A stretch of DNA of 64,000 bases from Pisaster brevispinus. Taxonomy: Eukaryota; Echinodermata; Asteroidea; Forcipulatida; Asteriidae. The notes under the pieces were generated by a model, which saw only the letters and a program-made list of their open reading frames with translations, searched no databases and was not told the origin of the DNA. Each line of letters opens with the position of its first letter. Within the stretch, counting starts at the first letter, position 1. A program made the position numbers and the translations under genes. This document shows, piece by piece, positions 54,201 to 64,000 of the stretch. The stretch lies in assembly GCA_023634235.1 (NCBI GenBank), contig JAMKCF010000005.1, positions 868,001-932,000 of the forward strand, given 5' to 3'.

Positions 54201-55000
54201 ATGGCTTGAATAGTAAATAATTTATGGGATATGAGTTAGTGTTAATTTTGGCTTTCGACCCCAAATCTAACACTGACCCTATAGCCATGGAAAAGGTAAT
54301 TTCACTTTTTTATACATTATTTCCCCACTGGGCTCTAATTATTGCCCTATTGCATCCCCACCAAGTGTTTTGTCTGCTAGACGGCGATTTCCCAAAGTAA
54401 TGCATTCGCACAAGAACCTTAAAAACGTTGTTTCAGGCGAATGGGTAGCCTTGTTTCCTTCACGATTCAGCTTCAAGTAATGCGTTTGCATAAGAAACCT
54501 AAAACATCGTTTACCGGTAAACGGGACCCAAGCGCAGACAAGTCTGCCACGCAGGCAACATCGTCCCAACACACGGCGTTCTATGTTTCCACGTTCACGC
54601 TGCTGATACCTGAATAACGATAACATCTGAGCGGACACGACGCTCTGCACTGAGAGCAAGAAAAATTCTTCTTGATTCTTGTGAATGAACGTAGACTTGT
54701 GTTAGTCGGCGCAGGAATGACTCTTTATAATACACTCTACATACAAACAACGCAAAAACACGGGTCACAAATGGGTAGGACTTGATCAAGTTTTAAAAAA
54801 CAAGCAAGAGCACCGTTAAACTTGTATAGCGCCCTCAATTGTTAACAATTTTAAGAGCTTAACTCCTTTTTTATTTAGAAACTCACAGATTATAGGCAAA
54901 GTACCCGTGGCATTAAATTTGCCTGAGAATTTGGGGTTTTTTTTTACTGACAATGTTTTGATAAGTTTTAATGCTTTTAAACTGAAGGTCAATAAAATCT
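54200..55000. other. No feature recognised
   Basis: Mixed composition with no ORF supported by splice or motif evidence. The short ORFs here read as random sequence. Confidence 0.4.
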
Positions 55001-55387
55001 TACTTGTTTTAAGAGACGTTTGTGTAATCTAGGACGTTAAATTTGAGCTTAATTGAAAAATGATGTTTCTAGAAGTCGGATTTGATTTCCCTATCTCCAT
55101 GTGTTTTGTACACGGGCGAAAAAGTTTGACGATCGGCGGTACACTTTTTGAGATATGGTCTCAACAAGGTTGGCTAATTAAATATTCACCTCCCTGTAAA
55201 GTGGCTAATTAATTAAGAATTTTAACAATTATCACAATAAATGTTAAGTTTATGTACTAAGCTTCAATTTAATATAGGATCTAACTCTTTCACATTTAAA
55301 CATTAAGATATTAGGTGTATACATAAAACGTGTACAAATGCTATGGGATTTACGTGGAAACAAAGAGTAATAATAATAATAAAAATA

Positions 55388-55598
55388 ATAGAAATCTCGA
55401 CGAAAACAAAACCTGTTACGACAGTAAGTCGGAACAGCTAATAAAAATCTTGACGAAAACAAAACCTGTTCCGACAGTAAGTCGGAACAGCTAATAATAA
55501 AAATCTTGACGAAAACAAAACCTGTTCTGACAGTAAGTTGGAACAGCTAATAATAAACCTGACGAAAACAATAGCTGTTCTGACTATGTCTGAACAGC

Positions 55599-55604
<6 letters not shown>
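55388..55604 (-). repeat. Four tandem heads of the second Helitron-like family
   Basis: Units of about 50-57 bp, each with a hairpin such as CTGTTCCGAC/GTCGGAACAG (third and fourth copies degenerate), spaced by AAAATCTTGACGAAAACAAA words. The hairpin pairs with GGAACAGC near 42105 at the other site of this family. An AAT run follows at 55602-55630. Body-like sequence lies at lower coordinates (55000-55385). Confidence 0.65.
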
Positions 55605-55634
<30 letters not shown>

Positions 55635-56002
55635 CAAATAATAATCCTGACAAAAACAATCAAACATGAGTCTGATAAATTTAATGACATTTGAACTCTT
55701 AAATTGTTCGCGTGCCAATGTTGTGCCCTCTCATAATTTTTTTCTGAAACTTTGGTTGTCCTGTACCTCATAACTTGCCACTTAAATGATTTTTGATCTT
55801 TCAAATTATGCATGAGTCAATGTTGTACTGTCTTTAGTTTTCTTGAGGCTCATTTTGTTTAGTCTCTCAAAATTTAAGTGCTCTACGGACTTCCTACTCT
55901 TATTTTGTTTTACAGCCAGTGTGTTGTGCCATCTCTTCATTTTCTTCAATCATCTTCTCTATTGATAAATGATTACATCAGTGTGTCTTATTTTGCTTAC
56001 AG

Positions 56003-56127
56003 ATTTTTCACTGAATCAAGAGAAGTATCCATCACCGACAAAGCTTGTTTCATCAAAAGATGTTCCTATCAAGGTCAACTGGGAATATAGTTTTTTGAAT
56101 CTATGCATCACTCCCTTGTTTTCTGAG
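56003..56127 (+). pseudogene. Exon-like module, copy 1
   Basis: Starts after TTACAG and ends before GTAGG. One frame stays open: FSLNQEKYPSPTKL, then DVPIKVNWE. Length 125 differs by phase from the other copies, implying a frameshift. Family not recognised. Confidence 0.3.
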
Positions 56128-57125
56128 GTAGGTTGAAAAAAAGTAATTTCTCTTTAGTTCTTGATCTCTGCGCAATGAATTGCACCTCCTAATTTGTTCG
56201 CGAGCCACTGTTGCACCCTCTGTTCATTCTTTCAAACATGATGTCTTTTGATAAATGTTTACGACAGTGTGTCTATCTTTGGTTTTCTTTGAGGCTCAAT
56301 TGTTGTGTCGTCCCCTCAAAATCTAAGGAATGTGATGATATTTCAACCTGGAAATTTTTCAAGAGCCAATGTTGTGACGTCTCCTTATTTTTTCTGATTG
56401 TCGTGTTGTCCAGTCCCTCACAATTTAGCACCTTATGATTGTTCAACTCTCAAATTATTCACAAACTGATGACGGGCTATCTTTTGGTTTCTTTAAGGCT
56501 CTTATTGTAAAAATCTTAGAAACAATTGTCACAAGCCAATGTTGTGCAATCTCATTATTTTCTGTGAATTTGACGTTGTCCAGTCCCTCATAACTTGGCA
56601 CCTCAATGATTGTTCAACTCTCAAATTGTTCACGAGCCAATGTTGTGCCCTCTCATCATTTTTTTCTGAAGATTTGGTTGTCCTGTACCTCATAACTTGC
56701 CACTTAAATGATTGTTGAACTTTCAAATTATTTCATGAGTTGATGTTTTGCTGTCATTGGTTTCCCTTGAAGCCCCTGTTGTCGAGAACCTTAAAAATTA
56801 GATGATGGGATCATATATCAACTCTTAAATTGTTCAAGAGCCAATAATGTGCCGTCTCTTCAATTTTTTTGAGATTCATTTTGTTCAGTCCCTCATAACT
56901 TGCCACCTTAATGATTGTTGAACTTTCAAATTTCTCATGAGCTGATGTTGTGCTATCCTTGGTTTTCTTTGAAGCTCCTGTTGTCTAGATTCTCTAAATT
57001 TCAGCGCTCTAATGATTTCCAACTCCTAATTTGATCATGTGCCACTGTTGTGCCGTCTCTTCTTTTTTTTCAAACATAATGACATTTGATGTAATGTTAA
57101 TGACAGTGTTTCATTTCGTTTGCAT

Positions 57126-57252
57126 ATTATTTACTGAATCAAGAGAAGAATCCATCATGGACAAAGCTTCTTTTATCCGAAGATGTTCTCATCAAGGTCA
57201 AAAGGGGAATGTCAAACTTGGATGACTGTGCATCACTCCTTCCTTTTCTGAG
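57126..57252 (+). pseudogene. Exon-like module, copy 2 (acceptor lost)
   Basis: The open frame reads YLLNQEKNPSWTKLLLSEDV and then IKVKRGMSNLDDCASLLPFL. The donor GTATG is present, but the acceptor TGCAG of other copies is TGCAT here, so it is unlikely to be spliced. Confidence 0.3.
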
Positions 57253-57427
57253 GTATGTTGATAAATGTCATTTTTCTTTTGTAGTTCTTTAATTCTACGC
57301 AATGATTTTTGACTTTTTAATTGTCCATGAAACATGTCCATGTTGTGCTGTCTCTTTAATTTCCGGAAACCACATATTGTCCAGTCCCTCAAAACTTAGC
57401 ACCTCAATTATTCTTCAAACTCTCAAA

Positions 57428-57502
57428 TGAAGATGCTTCTATCAAGGTCAAGTTGGAGTGTCATGTTTGGGATGGCTATGCATCACTGCCTCCTCTTCTA
57501 AG
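57428..57502 (+). pseudogene. Exon-like module, partial copy
   Basis: 3' part only: EDASIKVKLECHVWDGYASL, then PPLLR before GTATG. It is nearly identical to the 3' part of copy 63877-63988; no acceptor is present. Confidence 0.3.
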
Positions 57503-58384
57503 GTATGTTAAGAAATGTCAATTCTTTTAAGTGTAAGCAACCCTCAAGGCTGTGTCTACAAAGATTGAAAATCATACTCTCAATGAAGATTGTTCACGAG
57601 GCAATGACGTGTCCTCTCATCATTTTCTTTGAACCTCATGTTTTCCTGTCCCTCATAACTTGCCATCTTAATAATGGTCATTTCTCCTCAGTTTTTTAGC
57701 CCTGTGCATTGATTTTAGACTCTTAAATTGTCAAGAAAATAATGTTGTGCTTTCTCTTTACTTTCTCGGAACCCCATGTTGTCCAGTCCGTCATAATTTA
57801 GCACCTTAATGATTGTTCAACTCTCCAATTATTCACAAGCCAATGTTGTGCTGTCTCATCATTTCTTCTGCAACAAGTGTTGTCCTGTCCCTCATAACTT
57901 GCCACTTGAATGATTGTTGAACTTTTAAACTATTCACCACCTGATGTTAAGCTGTCTTTGGTTTACTTTGAGGCTCCCGTTGTTGCGTCCCTCAAAAATT
58001 AAGAAAAATTAATTTGCAGATTATTCATTCAATTAGGAGAAGTTTCTATCGTGTTAAACTGTTCACGAGCTGATGTTGTGCTGTCTTTGGTTTTCTGTTA
58101 GGCTCCTGTTGCTTAGTCTCTCCAACCTTAAGCGCTGTAATGTTTATCCTACTCTTAATATTTGATAAATGTTTATGACAGTGTGTCTTATTTCTTTTTG
58201 CAGATTCACTGATTGAAGATAGCATTCATCTTTGCATAGACTTAATTTATCAGGAGATGCTTTTATGAAATTAAAGTCGGACGATGGTGACATCAGCAGA
58301 GAAAGAAGTTGGGAGATAAGTCTCAGTCTGTGTGAATACGATAAAGATGTGAAATTAGCAATCTGAGTAAATAACAACTTTATC

Positions 58385-59085
58385 GAGAAACGGTCTTAAA
58401 CTGCATGGGTGGAAGATGTCGGGAACGTAAATAGCAAACCGTTTAGAACTGTATGGGTGGAAAATGCTGGGAATAGCAAACTGTCTTAAACTGTATGGGT
58501 GGAATACGTTGGTTGAGGAAATAGTAAACTGTGTTAAGCATAGGAAGAATATGTTGAAAAAGGAATAATAAAAACAAAAGGTCTGAAAAATAATGTGTAA
58601 TGTGTTGTTTGTGTTCTAAAACTTTTTGGGTACGTGAATAGGAAACTGTACAGAAGGAATGAATCGGGCACGTGAATAGCAAACTGTGTTAAACTATGGG
58701 TGGAAAATGTCTGGGTACGTGAATAGTCAACAGTATTAAATGGTACGCAAGGAATATATCGGGAACGTGATTAGCAAACTGTCTTAGCTGTAGGAGTAGA
58801 AAACGCTGGGTACGTGAATAGGAAAGTGTATTAAACTGTATGGGAGGAATATATCGGGTACGTGAATAGCAAACTGTCTTAAATAGTACGGAAGGAATAT
58901 ATCGGGTACGTGAATAGGAAACTGTCTTAAACTGTACAGAAGGTATATATCGGGAACGTGAATAGCAACCTGTCTTAAACTGTACGGAAGGAATATACAG
59001 GGTCTGGGAATAGCAAACTGTGTTTAACTACGGAAGGAACATATCGGGTACGTGAATAGCAAACTGTCCGATTTTTAGGGGTATT
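58385..59085. repeat. 48-bp satellite, about 14 units
   Basis: Core unit words are ATATCGGGTACGTGAATAGC and AAACTGTCTTAAACTGTACG, repeating at exactly 48 bp near 58851, 58899 and 58947. The left part is more diverged (TGGGTGGAAAATGCTGGG). Forty-eight is a multiple of three, so the frames repeat, but stops are present. Confidence 0.8.
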
Positions 59086-59300
59086 TCTCTTTTTTTATTT
59101 TTCTTTAATTTTCATTTTTATTTTATTTTATTTTATTTTATTTTATTTTGTGTATGTATATATATTATATTATATTAGCAAACTGTCTTAATAGCAATAA
59201 AGCATGCCTCTGACGAAGGTCCGGTCTGGATCGAAAGCTAAGGCCATCTCCCCTACTAATATTATTATATTATATTATATATAAACAAAATTATTTTGAT

Positions 59301-59378
59301 TTATCCGAAGTAGTTCCTCCAAATCAGCAAGTAACTACTAAAAGTTACTTGCTGATTAGGAGGAACTACTTCGGATAA
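59301..59378. repeat. 36-bp inverted repeat, 6-bp loop
   Basis: Left arm TTATCCGAAGTAGTTCCTCC followed by AAATCAGCAAGTAACT; the right arm is its reverse complement with a single mismatch (35 of 36). The loop is ACTAAA. Confidence 0.9.
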
Positions 59379-59419
59379 TAGTTAGACTCGTGAAATAATG
59401 CGCTTTGAGTGGGTAAGAA

Positions 59420-60600
59420 CAGAAGTTTAATGAGGTTTCAAAAAGTACATTTTGTAACAAAGTTTCAGAGAGTAACAAAATTTAAGTAAACAATTTGTAA
59501 CAACATTTTTAAGGAAAGCATTTGTAACAAAGTTTCAAAGTTTAAGGAAAAGATTGGCAACAAAATTTAAGCAAAATACATTTCTAACAAAGTTTAGGAA
59601 AAACATTTGTAACAAAAATTAAGGACAAAATCATAAGCCAAATTTAAAGAAAAAAATTTTCATAAAATTTATACAATTTTTACAAAGATTAATACAAAGT
59701 TTTAAGCAAATTTTATATGAAACTTTTAGGAAAATTTTTTATATGAAACTTTAAGGAAAATTTTACAAGAAAATTTGAGGAAAATTAAAGGAAAGTTTGA
59801 TGCAATTTCAAGCAAAGTTTGATGCCATTAGTACCAAAGTAAGATGCAGTGCTTAGCAAAGTTTGATGCAATGTTCAGCAAAGTTTGACACCATTACTAC
59901 CAAAGTTGGACACATTTTTAAGGAAAATTTCAAGCAAAGTTTGACGCCATTACCAGTAAAGTTTGAAAAAAAAATTAGCTTAAATTCTGGCAAAGTTTGA
60001 CGCAATGTTCTGCAAAGTTTGATACCATTACTAGCAAAGTTGGACACAATTTTAGGCATAATTTCAAGCAAAGTGTGACGCCATTACTAGCAAAGTTTGA
60101 AAAAAACTTTAGCAAAATTTCTAGCAAAGTGTGACGCCAATACGAGAAAGTTTGACGCAATGTTCAGCAAAGTTTGACACCATTACTAGCAAAGTTTGAA
60201 AACATTTTAAGCAAAATACAACAAATTATGGAAAATTTTAAGAACATATTTATTACAAAACATTGTACACAAATTTTAACCAAAATTGACGCAAGTACTT
60301 GCAAAAATAGATGCCATTTTCAGTAGGGGTTAGATGCCATTTCAAATTTTGGAAAATTTTAAGCAAAATTTCTAGCAAAGTTTGATGCAATTTCAAGCAA
60401 AGTTTGATGCAATTTCTAGCAAAATTTCTACCAAAGTTTGATTCAATTTTATTAAAGCAAAATTTGACGCCAATACTAGCAAAGTAAGATGCCGTGCTTA
60501 GCAAAGTTTGATGCAATGTTCAGCAAAGTTTGACACCATTACTAAATACAATAAATTATGGAAAATTAAGAACATTTATTACAAAAACATTGTACAAAAC
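59420..60600. repeat. Degenerate AGCAAAGTTTGATGCAATTT-type repeat
   Basis: About 20-bp units with AAGTTTGA cores; larger blocks such as CAAAGTTTGACACCATTACT recur at about 59880, 60015, 60170 and 60525. ORFs on the minus strand here are repeat artefacts. Confidence 0.75.
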
Positions 60601-60841
60601 CTTATGTTGTTCTGTCCCTCTTAATTTGCCACTTAAATGCTTGATGAACTTGCAAAATATTCATGAGATGTCTTTGGTTTTCTTTGAGATTCCTGATGTC
60701 TAGTCTCTCAAAATTTAAGTGATATAATGATGTCTATATTTTGATTTGTGTAACAGCCAGCGTTGTGCTGACTCTCCCTTTTCTCCAAGCATGATGACAT
60801 TTGATAATTGTTTATGGTAGTGTCTCTTAATTAGTTTGCAG

Positions 60842-60969
60842 ATTATTCACTGAATAAAAAGATAAGTATTCATCATGGACAGAGCTTCTTTCATTAGAGA
60901 TGTTCCTGTCAAGGTCAACTGGAAATGTCACATTTCGGATGGCTATGCAACTCTCCCTCCTTTTCTAAG
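60842..60969 (+). pseudogene. Exon-like module, copy 3
   Basis: Starts after TTTGCAG and ends before GTTTG. The frame is interrupted by a stop (HHGQSFFH then TAG). Downstream words KVNWKCHISDGYATL match the family. Confidence 0.3.
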
Positions 60970-61034
60970 GTTTGTTTGAAAATTGACGTTCCTTTTTAGT
61001 TTTTTATCCCTGCACAATGATTTTCAACTCTTAA

Positions 61035-61715
61035 CCCTGGGTGAAGTCACTATGGTCGCCGCCGAGGCTCCCAACCAATTGGTTTTTAATCTGCCACCCC
61101 TGGAAACAAAAACCACTGGACCTGCAATTTCAGTTTATCCTGTAATGGGGCATCTGTCAACACCTCAAAGTTGAATTACAGACATTGCCGCCCAATTTAG
61201 CCTGGGGTCAGGGAACAATCACTGGTTAGTCCATCAGCTCGTGTCTTGGGCATTGCTGTGCCTATATGCAGTATTTGTGGTTTAGTAAGTGTTTGTTTGT
61301 TCTTTGTTTAGTTTGAGGGTGCTATAAATACTTCAGAAGACCTCCCAGATGTACTAGCATGGTCCAGGGGCTTAAAACTATAGTTTATTGGGGTGTGGCT
61401 TGTCAGTAAGGGACTGACCAGGGCATTAGCCTTTTACACAGTACACTGTATGTAGTATACTATATACATAGGGTTGTGAATTTAGAACAGCAGTCATTCA
61501 CTCACTTGATAATACCAGAGAACAAACATGGCTAACCAAATGACTAACGACATCTCCTCAGGATACTTATAGCATCCCTAGAAAGTTAGAAAAAGCATAA
61601 AAAATTCATTTACCCACATTCTGAACTCAATTATGATATGCAAGAACACTAATAGGCACTGCAACTCCCAAGCACCGAGTCGGTGTGCGCAAAATGTAGG
61701 GGGCACTTTCCAGGG
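61035..61715. mobile_element. piggyBac-like MITE flanked by TTAA
   Basis: Termini CCCTGG ... CCAGGG with TTAA at both sides (61031-61034 and 61716-61719). Length 681 bp, no transposase ORF. It interrupts the surrounding repeat: the same phrase without insertion, with a single TTAA (CAACTCTTAAATTGTTCA), occurs at about 56819. A TTAA target and a terminal CCC/GGG are typical of piggyBac elements. Confidence 0.7.
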
Positions 61716-61719
61716 TTAA

Positions 61720-63876
61720 CTTGTATGCGAAATAATGATGTGCCGTCTCTTCAAATTCTCGAAACCCCATGTTGTTCAGTCCCTCATAACTTTGCATTAT
61801 AATTAATGGCCAACTCTCAAATTATACGCAATCTGATGTTGTGCTGCCTTTGTTTTTTTAATCTCTTGTTGTTTATTCCTTCAAAATCTAAGTGATATAA
61901 TGACATTTCAACTCTCAATTTGTTCATGAGCTAATGATGTGCCGTCTCATAATTTTTTTTTTAGAACTTCATGTTTTCCTGTCCCTCAGATCTTGCCATT
62001 GTAATGATGGCCAATTCTGCTTGGTTGTGAAGCCCTATGCATTGATTTTCATCTATTTAATTCTCTGAGAAACAATGATGTGCCATTTCTTCAGTTTCTC
62101 GAAACTCCATGTTGTCCAGTCCCTTGAACTTAGCACCTTGATTAGTGTTCAAGTCTTAACTTACTCACAAGCCATTTTGGAGCTATTTTGGGTTTACTTT
62201 TTGGCCATGATTTTGTGATCCCTTACAATCTTATAGATCTATTGACCTTCAACTCCTAATATGTTCACTCCCCAATCTTTTTGCCGTCTGATCATTTTCT
62301 CTGAGCCTTGTGTTGTCCCGTTCCTCATAACTTGCCACTTAATTGAATGTTCAACTTATTTTGAACAAATTGTTCATGCTTCTATCCTGGTCAACTTGTA
62401 ATGTCATGTTTTGAATTGCTGTGCATTGCTCCCTCCTTTTCCGAGGTATTTTAAAATATGTTGTTTCTCCATAGATCTGAAACCTTGCACAATGATTTAC
62501 AACTCTTTAATTGCTTACGAAACATTGTTGTGACATCTCTTTTATTTTTCGAAACCTCAGGTTGTCCTGTCCCTCCTAAATTTGCATCTTAATGATTGTT
62601 TAACTCTAAAAAATATTCACACGCCGATGTTGTTCAGCCTTTGGTTTTTTATTAATAAGAGATGTAATGCTATTTCACCTCTAATATTGTTCACTAGTGA
62701 AAGATGTGCCGTCTTATCACTTCTCTGAATCTCATGTTGTCCTATCCTTCATAAGTTGCCACCTACATGATTATTGAACTTTCAAACTAATCACAAGGAG
62801 TTGGTTTTCTTTGACGCTTATGTTGCCCTAAAAAAACCTGATGTGAATATAATTCAACTCTAAAGATCTTGACGAGCCATTGTTGTGACGTCTCTTCAAT
62901 CTCCATAGCCTCATATTGTCCAGTCCTTCATAACTTTGCACCTTAATGATTGTTCAACCCTCTAATTATTCACAAGTCAATGTTAAGCTGTCTTTAGTTT
63001 TTTAAAGGCTTTTGTTTCGTAGTCTCTCAAAATGTTAGAGAATTTTTAGAGAAATTTTGATCAAGAGATAATGATGTGCCATCTGATCATTTTCTCTGAA
63101 TTTCTTGGTGTCTTGTCCCTCATAACTTACCACCTAAATGATTGTTCATCTCTTAATTAAAATTTTTTAAGCCAATGTTGTGCTGTCTTTGGGTTTTTTT
63201 AGGCTATTTTTGTGTAGTCCTTCAAAAGGTGTAAAGATATTTAAAAGTTACCAATGTGATGATATTTCGACTCTTTATTTGATCAAGGGCCAATGTCGTG
63301 ATGTCTCTTTCATTTCTTGGAACCTCCTGTTGTCCAGTCCCTTATAGCTTGTCACCTTAATGATTGTTCAACTCTCAAATCATTCCAGAGCTGATCTTGT
63401 GCTGTTTTTGGTTGACAGTGAGACTCATGTTGTCTAGTCTCCCAAAAAAAAGTAATCTAATGATATTTCAAATCTCAAATTGTTTACATTCTCAAATTGT
63501 TTACAATCTCAAGATGTCCCCTCCTTTGTGATTACTATTGATAAAATGTTTACGAATATATTAAAACTTATTTTGTTTGCAGAAATTTACAAGTCATATG
63601 TTTAACTTTAAATAGCTGATGTTGTGCAGTCTTTTCAATTTCCCTAAAATATATTGTCCAGTCCTTCAAAAATTGTGACTCTAATAATTATCAGCTCTCA
63701 AAGTATTCCAGAGCAGATGCTGTGCTGTATTCGGATTTGTTGTTGTCTATTTCGCAAACTAATGTTTTCAATGTTCAAAATACTCATACACCGTTGTTGT
63801 ACTGCTTCTTAAATTTTGCCCAAGCACATTTTTACATTAAAGTGTTTATGACAGTGTGTCTTATTTGGTTTTGCAG
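61720..63876. repeat. Continuation of the degenerate repeat field
   Basis: The same phrases as at 55650-58380 (CTCATAACTTGCCAC, GATTGTTCAACTC). A degenerate exon-like module lies near 62375-62447. No intact gene is seen until the module at 63877. Confidence 0.65.
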
Positions 63877-63988
63877 ATTATTCACTGGTTGAAGAGAGCA
63901 TTCATCAAGAGCAAAGAGATGCTGCTATTAAGGTCAAGTTGGAGTGTCATGTTTGGGATGGCTATGCATCACTCGCTCCTTTTCTGAG
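63877..63988 (+). CDS. Exon-like module, best-preserved copy
   Basis: 112 bp, acceptor TTTTGCAG and donor GTAAG intact, open frame (phase 1 in, phase 2 out): YSLVEESIHQEQRDAAIKVK, then LECHVWDGYASLAPFLR. The family is not recognised. If real, it is an internal exon of a gene extending beyond the window; the other copies nearby look like decayed paralogues. Confidence 0.4.
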
Positions 63989-64000
63989 GTAAGTTGAAAA

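Larger units (their letters stand above)
55650..58380. repeat. Degenerate repeat field with exon-like modules
   Basis: Reiterated phrases such as CTCATAACTTGCCAC, CAATGATTGTTCAACTCTC and CCAATGTTGTGCCGTCTC recur every 100-300 bases with substantial drift. Exon-like modules are embedded in it and listed separately. Confidence 0.7.

Noticed and set aside
59853..60516. Minus-strand ORFs of 61-87 residues (KLCLKLHQTLLEILL type)
   Set aside because: Artefacts of the AGCAAAGTTTGATGCA repeat; no splice or family evidence.

Overview
This is a eukaryotic genomic window, most likely from a marine deuterostome invertebrate. An echinoderm is my best guess, but that is inference. The evidence is small phase-matched exons with GT-AG introns, an ADCY10-type adenylyl cyclase, Dong/R4-like, Gypsy, BED-finger hAT and piggyBac-like elements, tRNA-derived SINEs, and a large block of Helitron-like elements. 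Nothing bacterial is seen (no operons, no CRISPR).

Layout. (1) 1-9540: the 3' part of a + strand gene of unrecognised family. One intron holds a Dong/R4-like retrotransposon and tRNA-SINEs; the stop is at 8450-8452 and a polyA signal at 9530. (2) 11684-27924: a complete + strand gene for a soluble-adenylyl-cyclase (ADCY10/sAC) relative. I resolved 26 coding exons, all phase-consistent, giving about 1067 residues: cyclase C1, cyclase C2, a STAND-type NTPase, and a hydrophobic C-terminal tail anchor. (3) 28.0-37.7 kb: mostly non-coding, with a CpG-rich promoter/first-exon candidate near 30.0 kb, a decayed minus-strand Gypsy LTR element (30164-34693), and one exon-like ORF at 36722-36817. (4) 37.7-40.3 kb: an internally deleted hAT element with a BED finger. 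(5) 41.6-55.6 kb: Helitron-like (Helentron/DINE-like) non-autonomous elements. The 9.1-kb array at 44201-53342 sits inside a 19-bp minisatellite and has 5' heads, ~150-bp central repeats with palindromic ACTTCCGGTT/AACCGGAAGT, and 3' hairpins ending in CTAG. (6) 55.65-64 kb: a degenerate repeat field carrying repeated exon-like modules, a 48-bp satellite, a purine-rich repeat and a piggyBac-like MITE.

The most interesting points are as follows. The sAC-like enzyme keeps its catalytic residues, but the four positions matching the human bicarbonate pocket are changed, and it ends in a membrane-anchor-like tail where mammalian sAC has a long soluble C-terminus. The Helitron-like array shows tandem dimers with one head per two bodies, nested heads, a paralogous empty site, and many full CRE (TGACGTCA) and ETS-like (ACCGGAAGT) motifs. 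Tandem exon-like modules at 56-64 kb have asymmetric intron phases.
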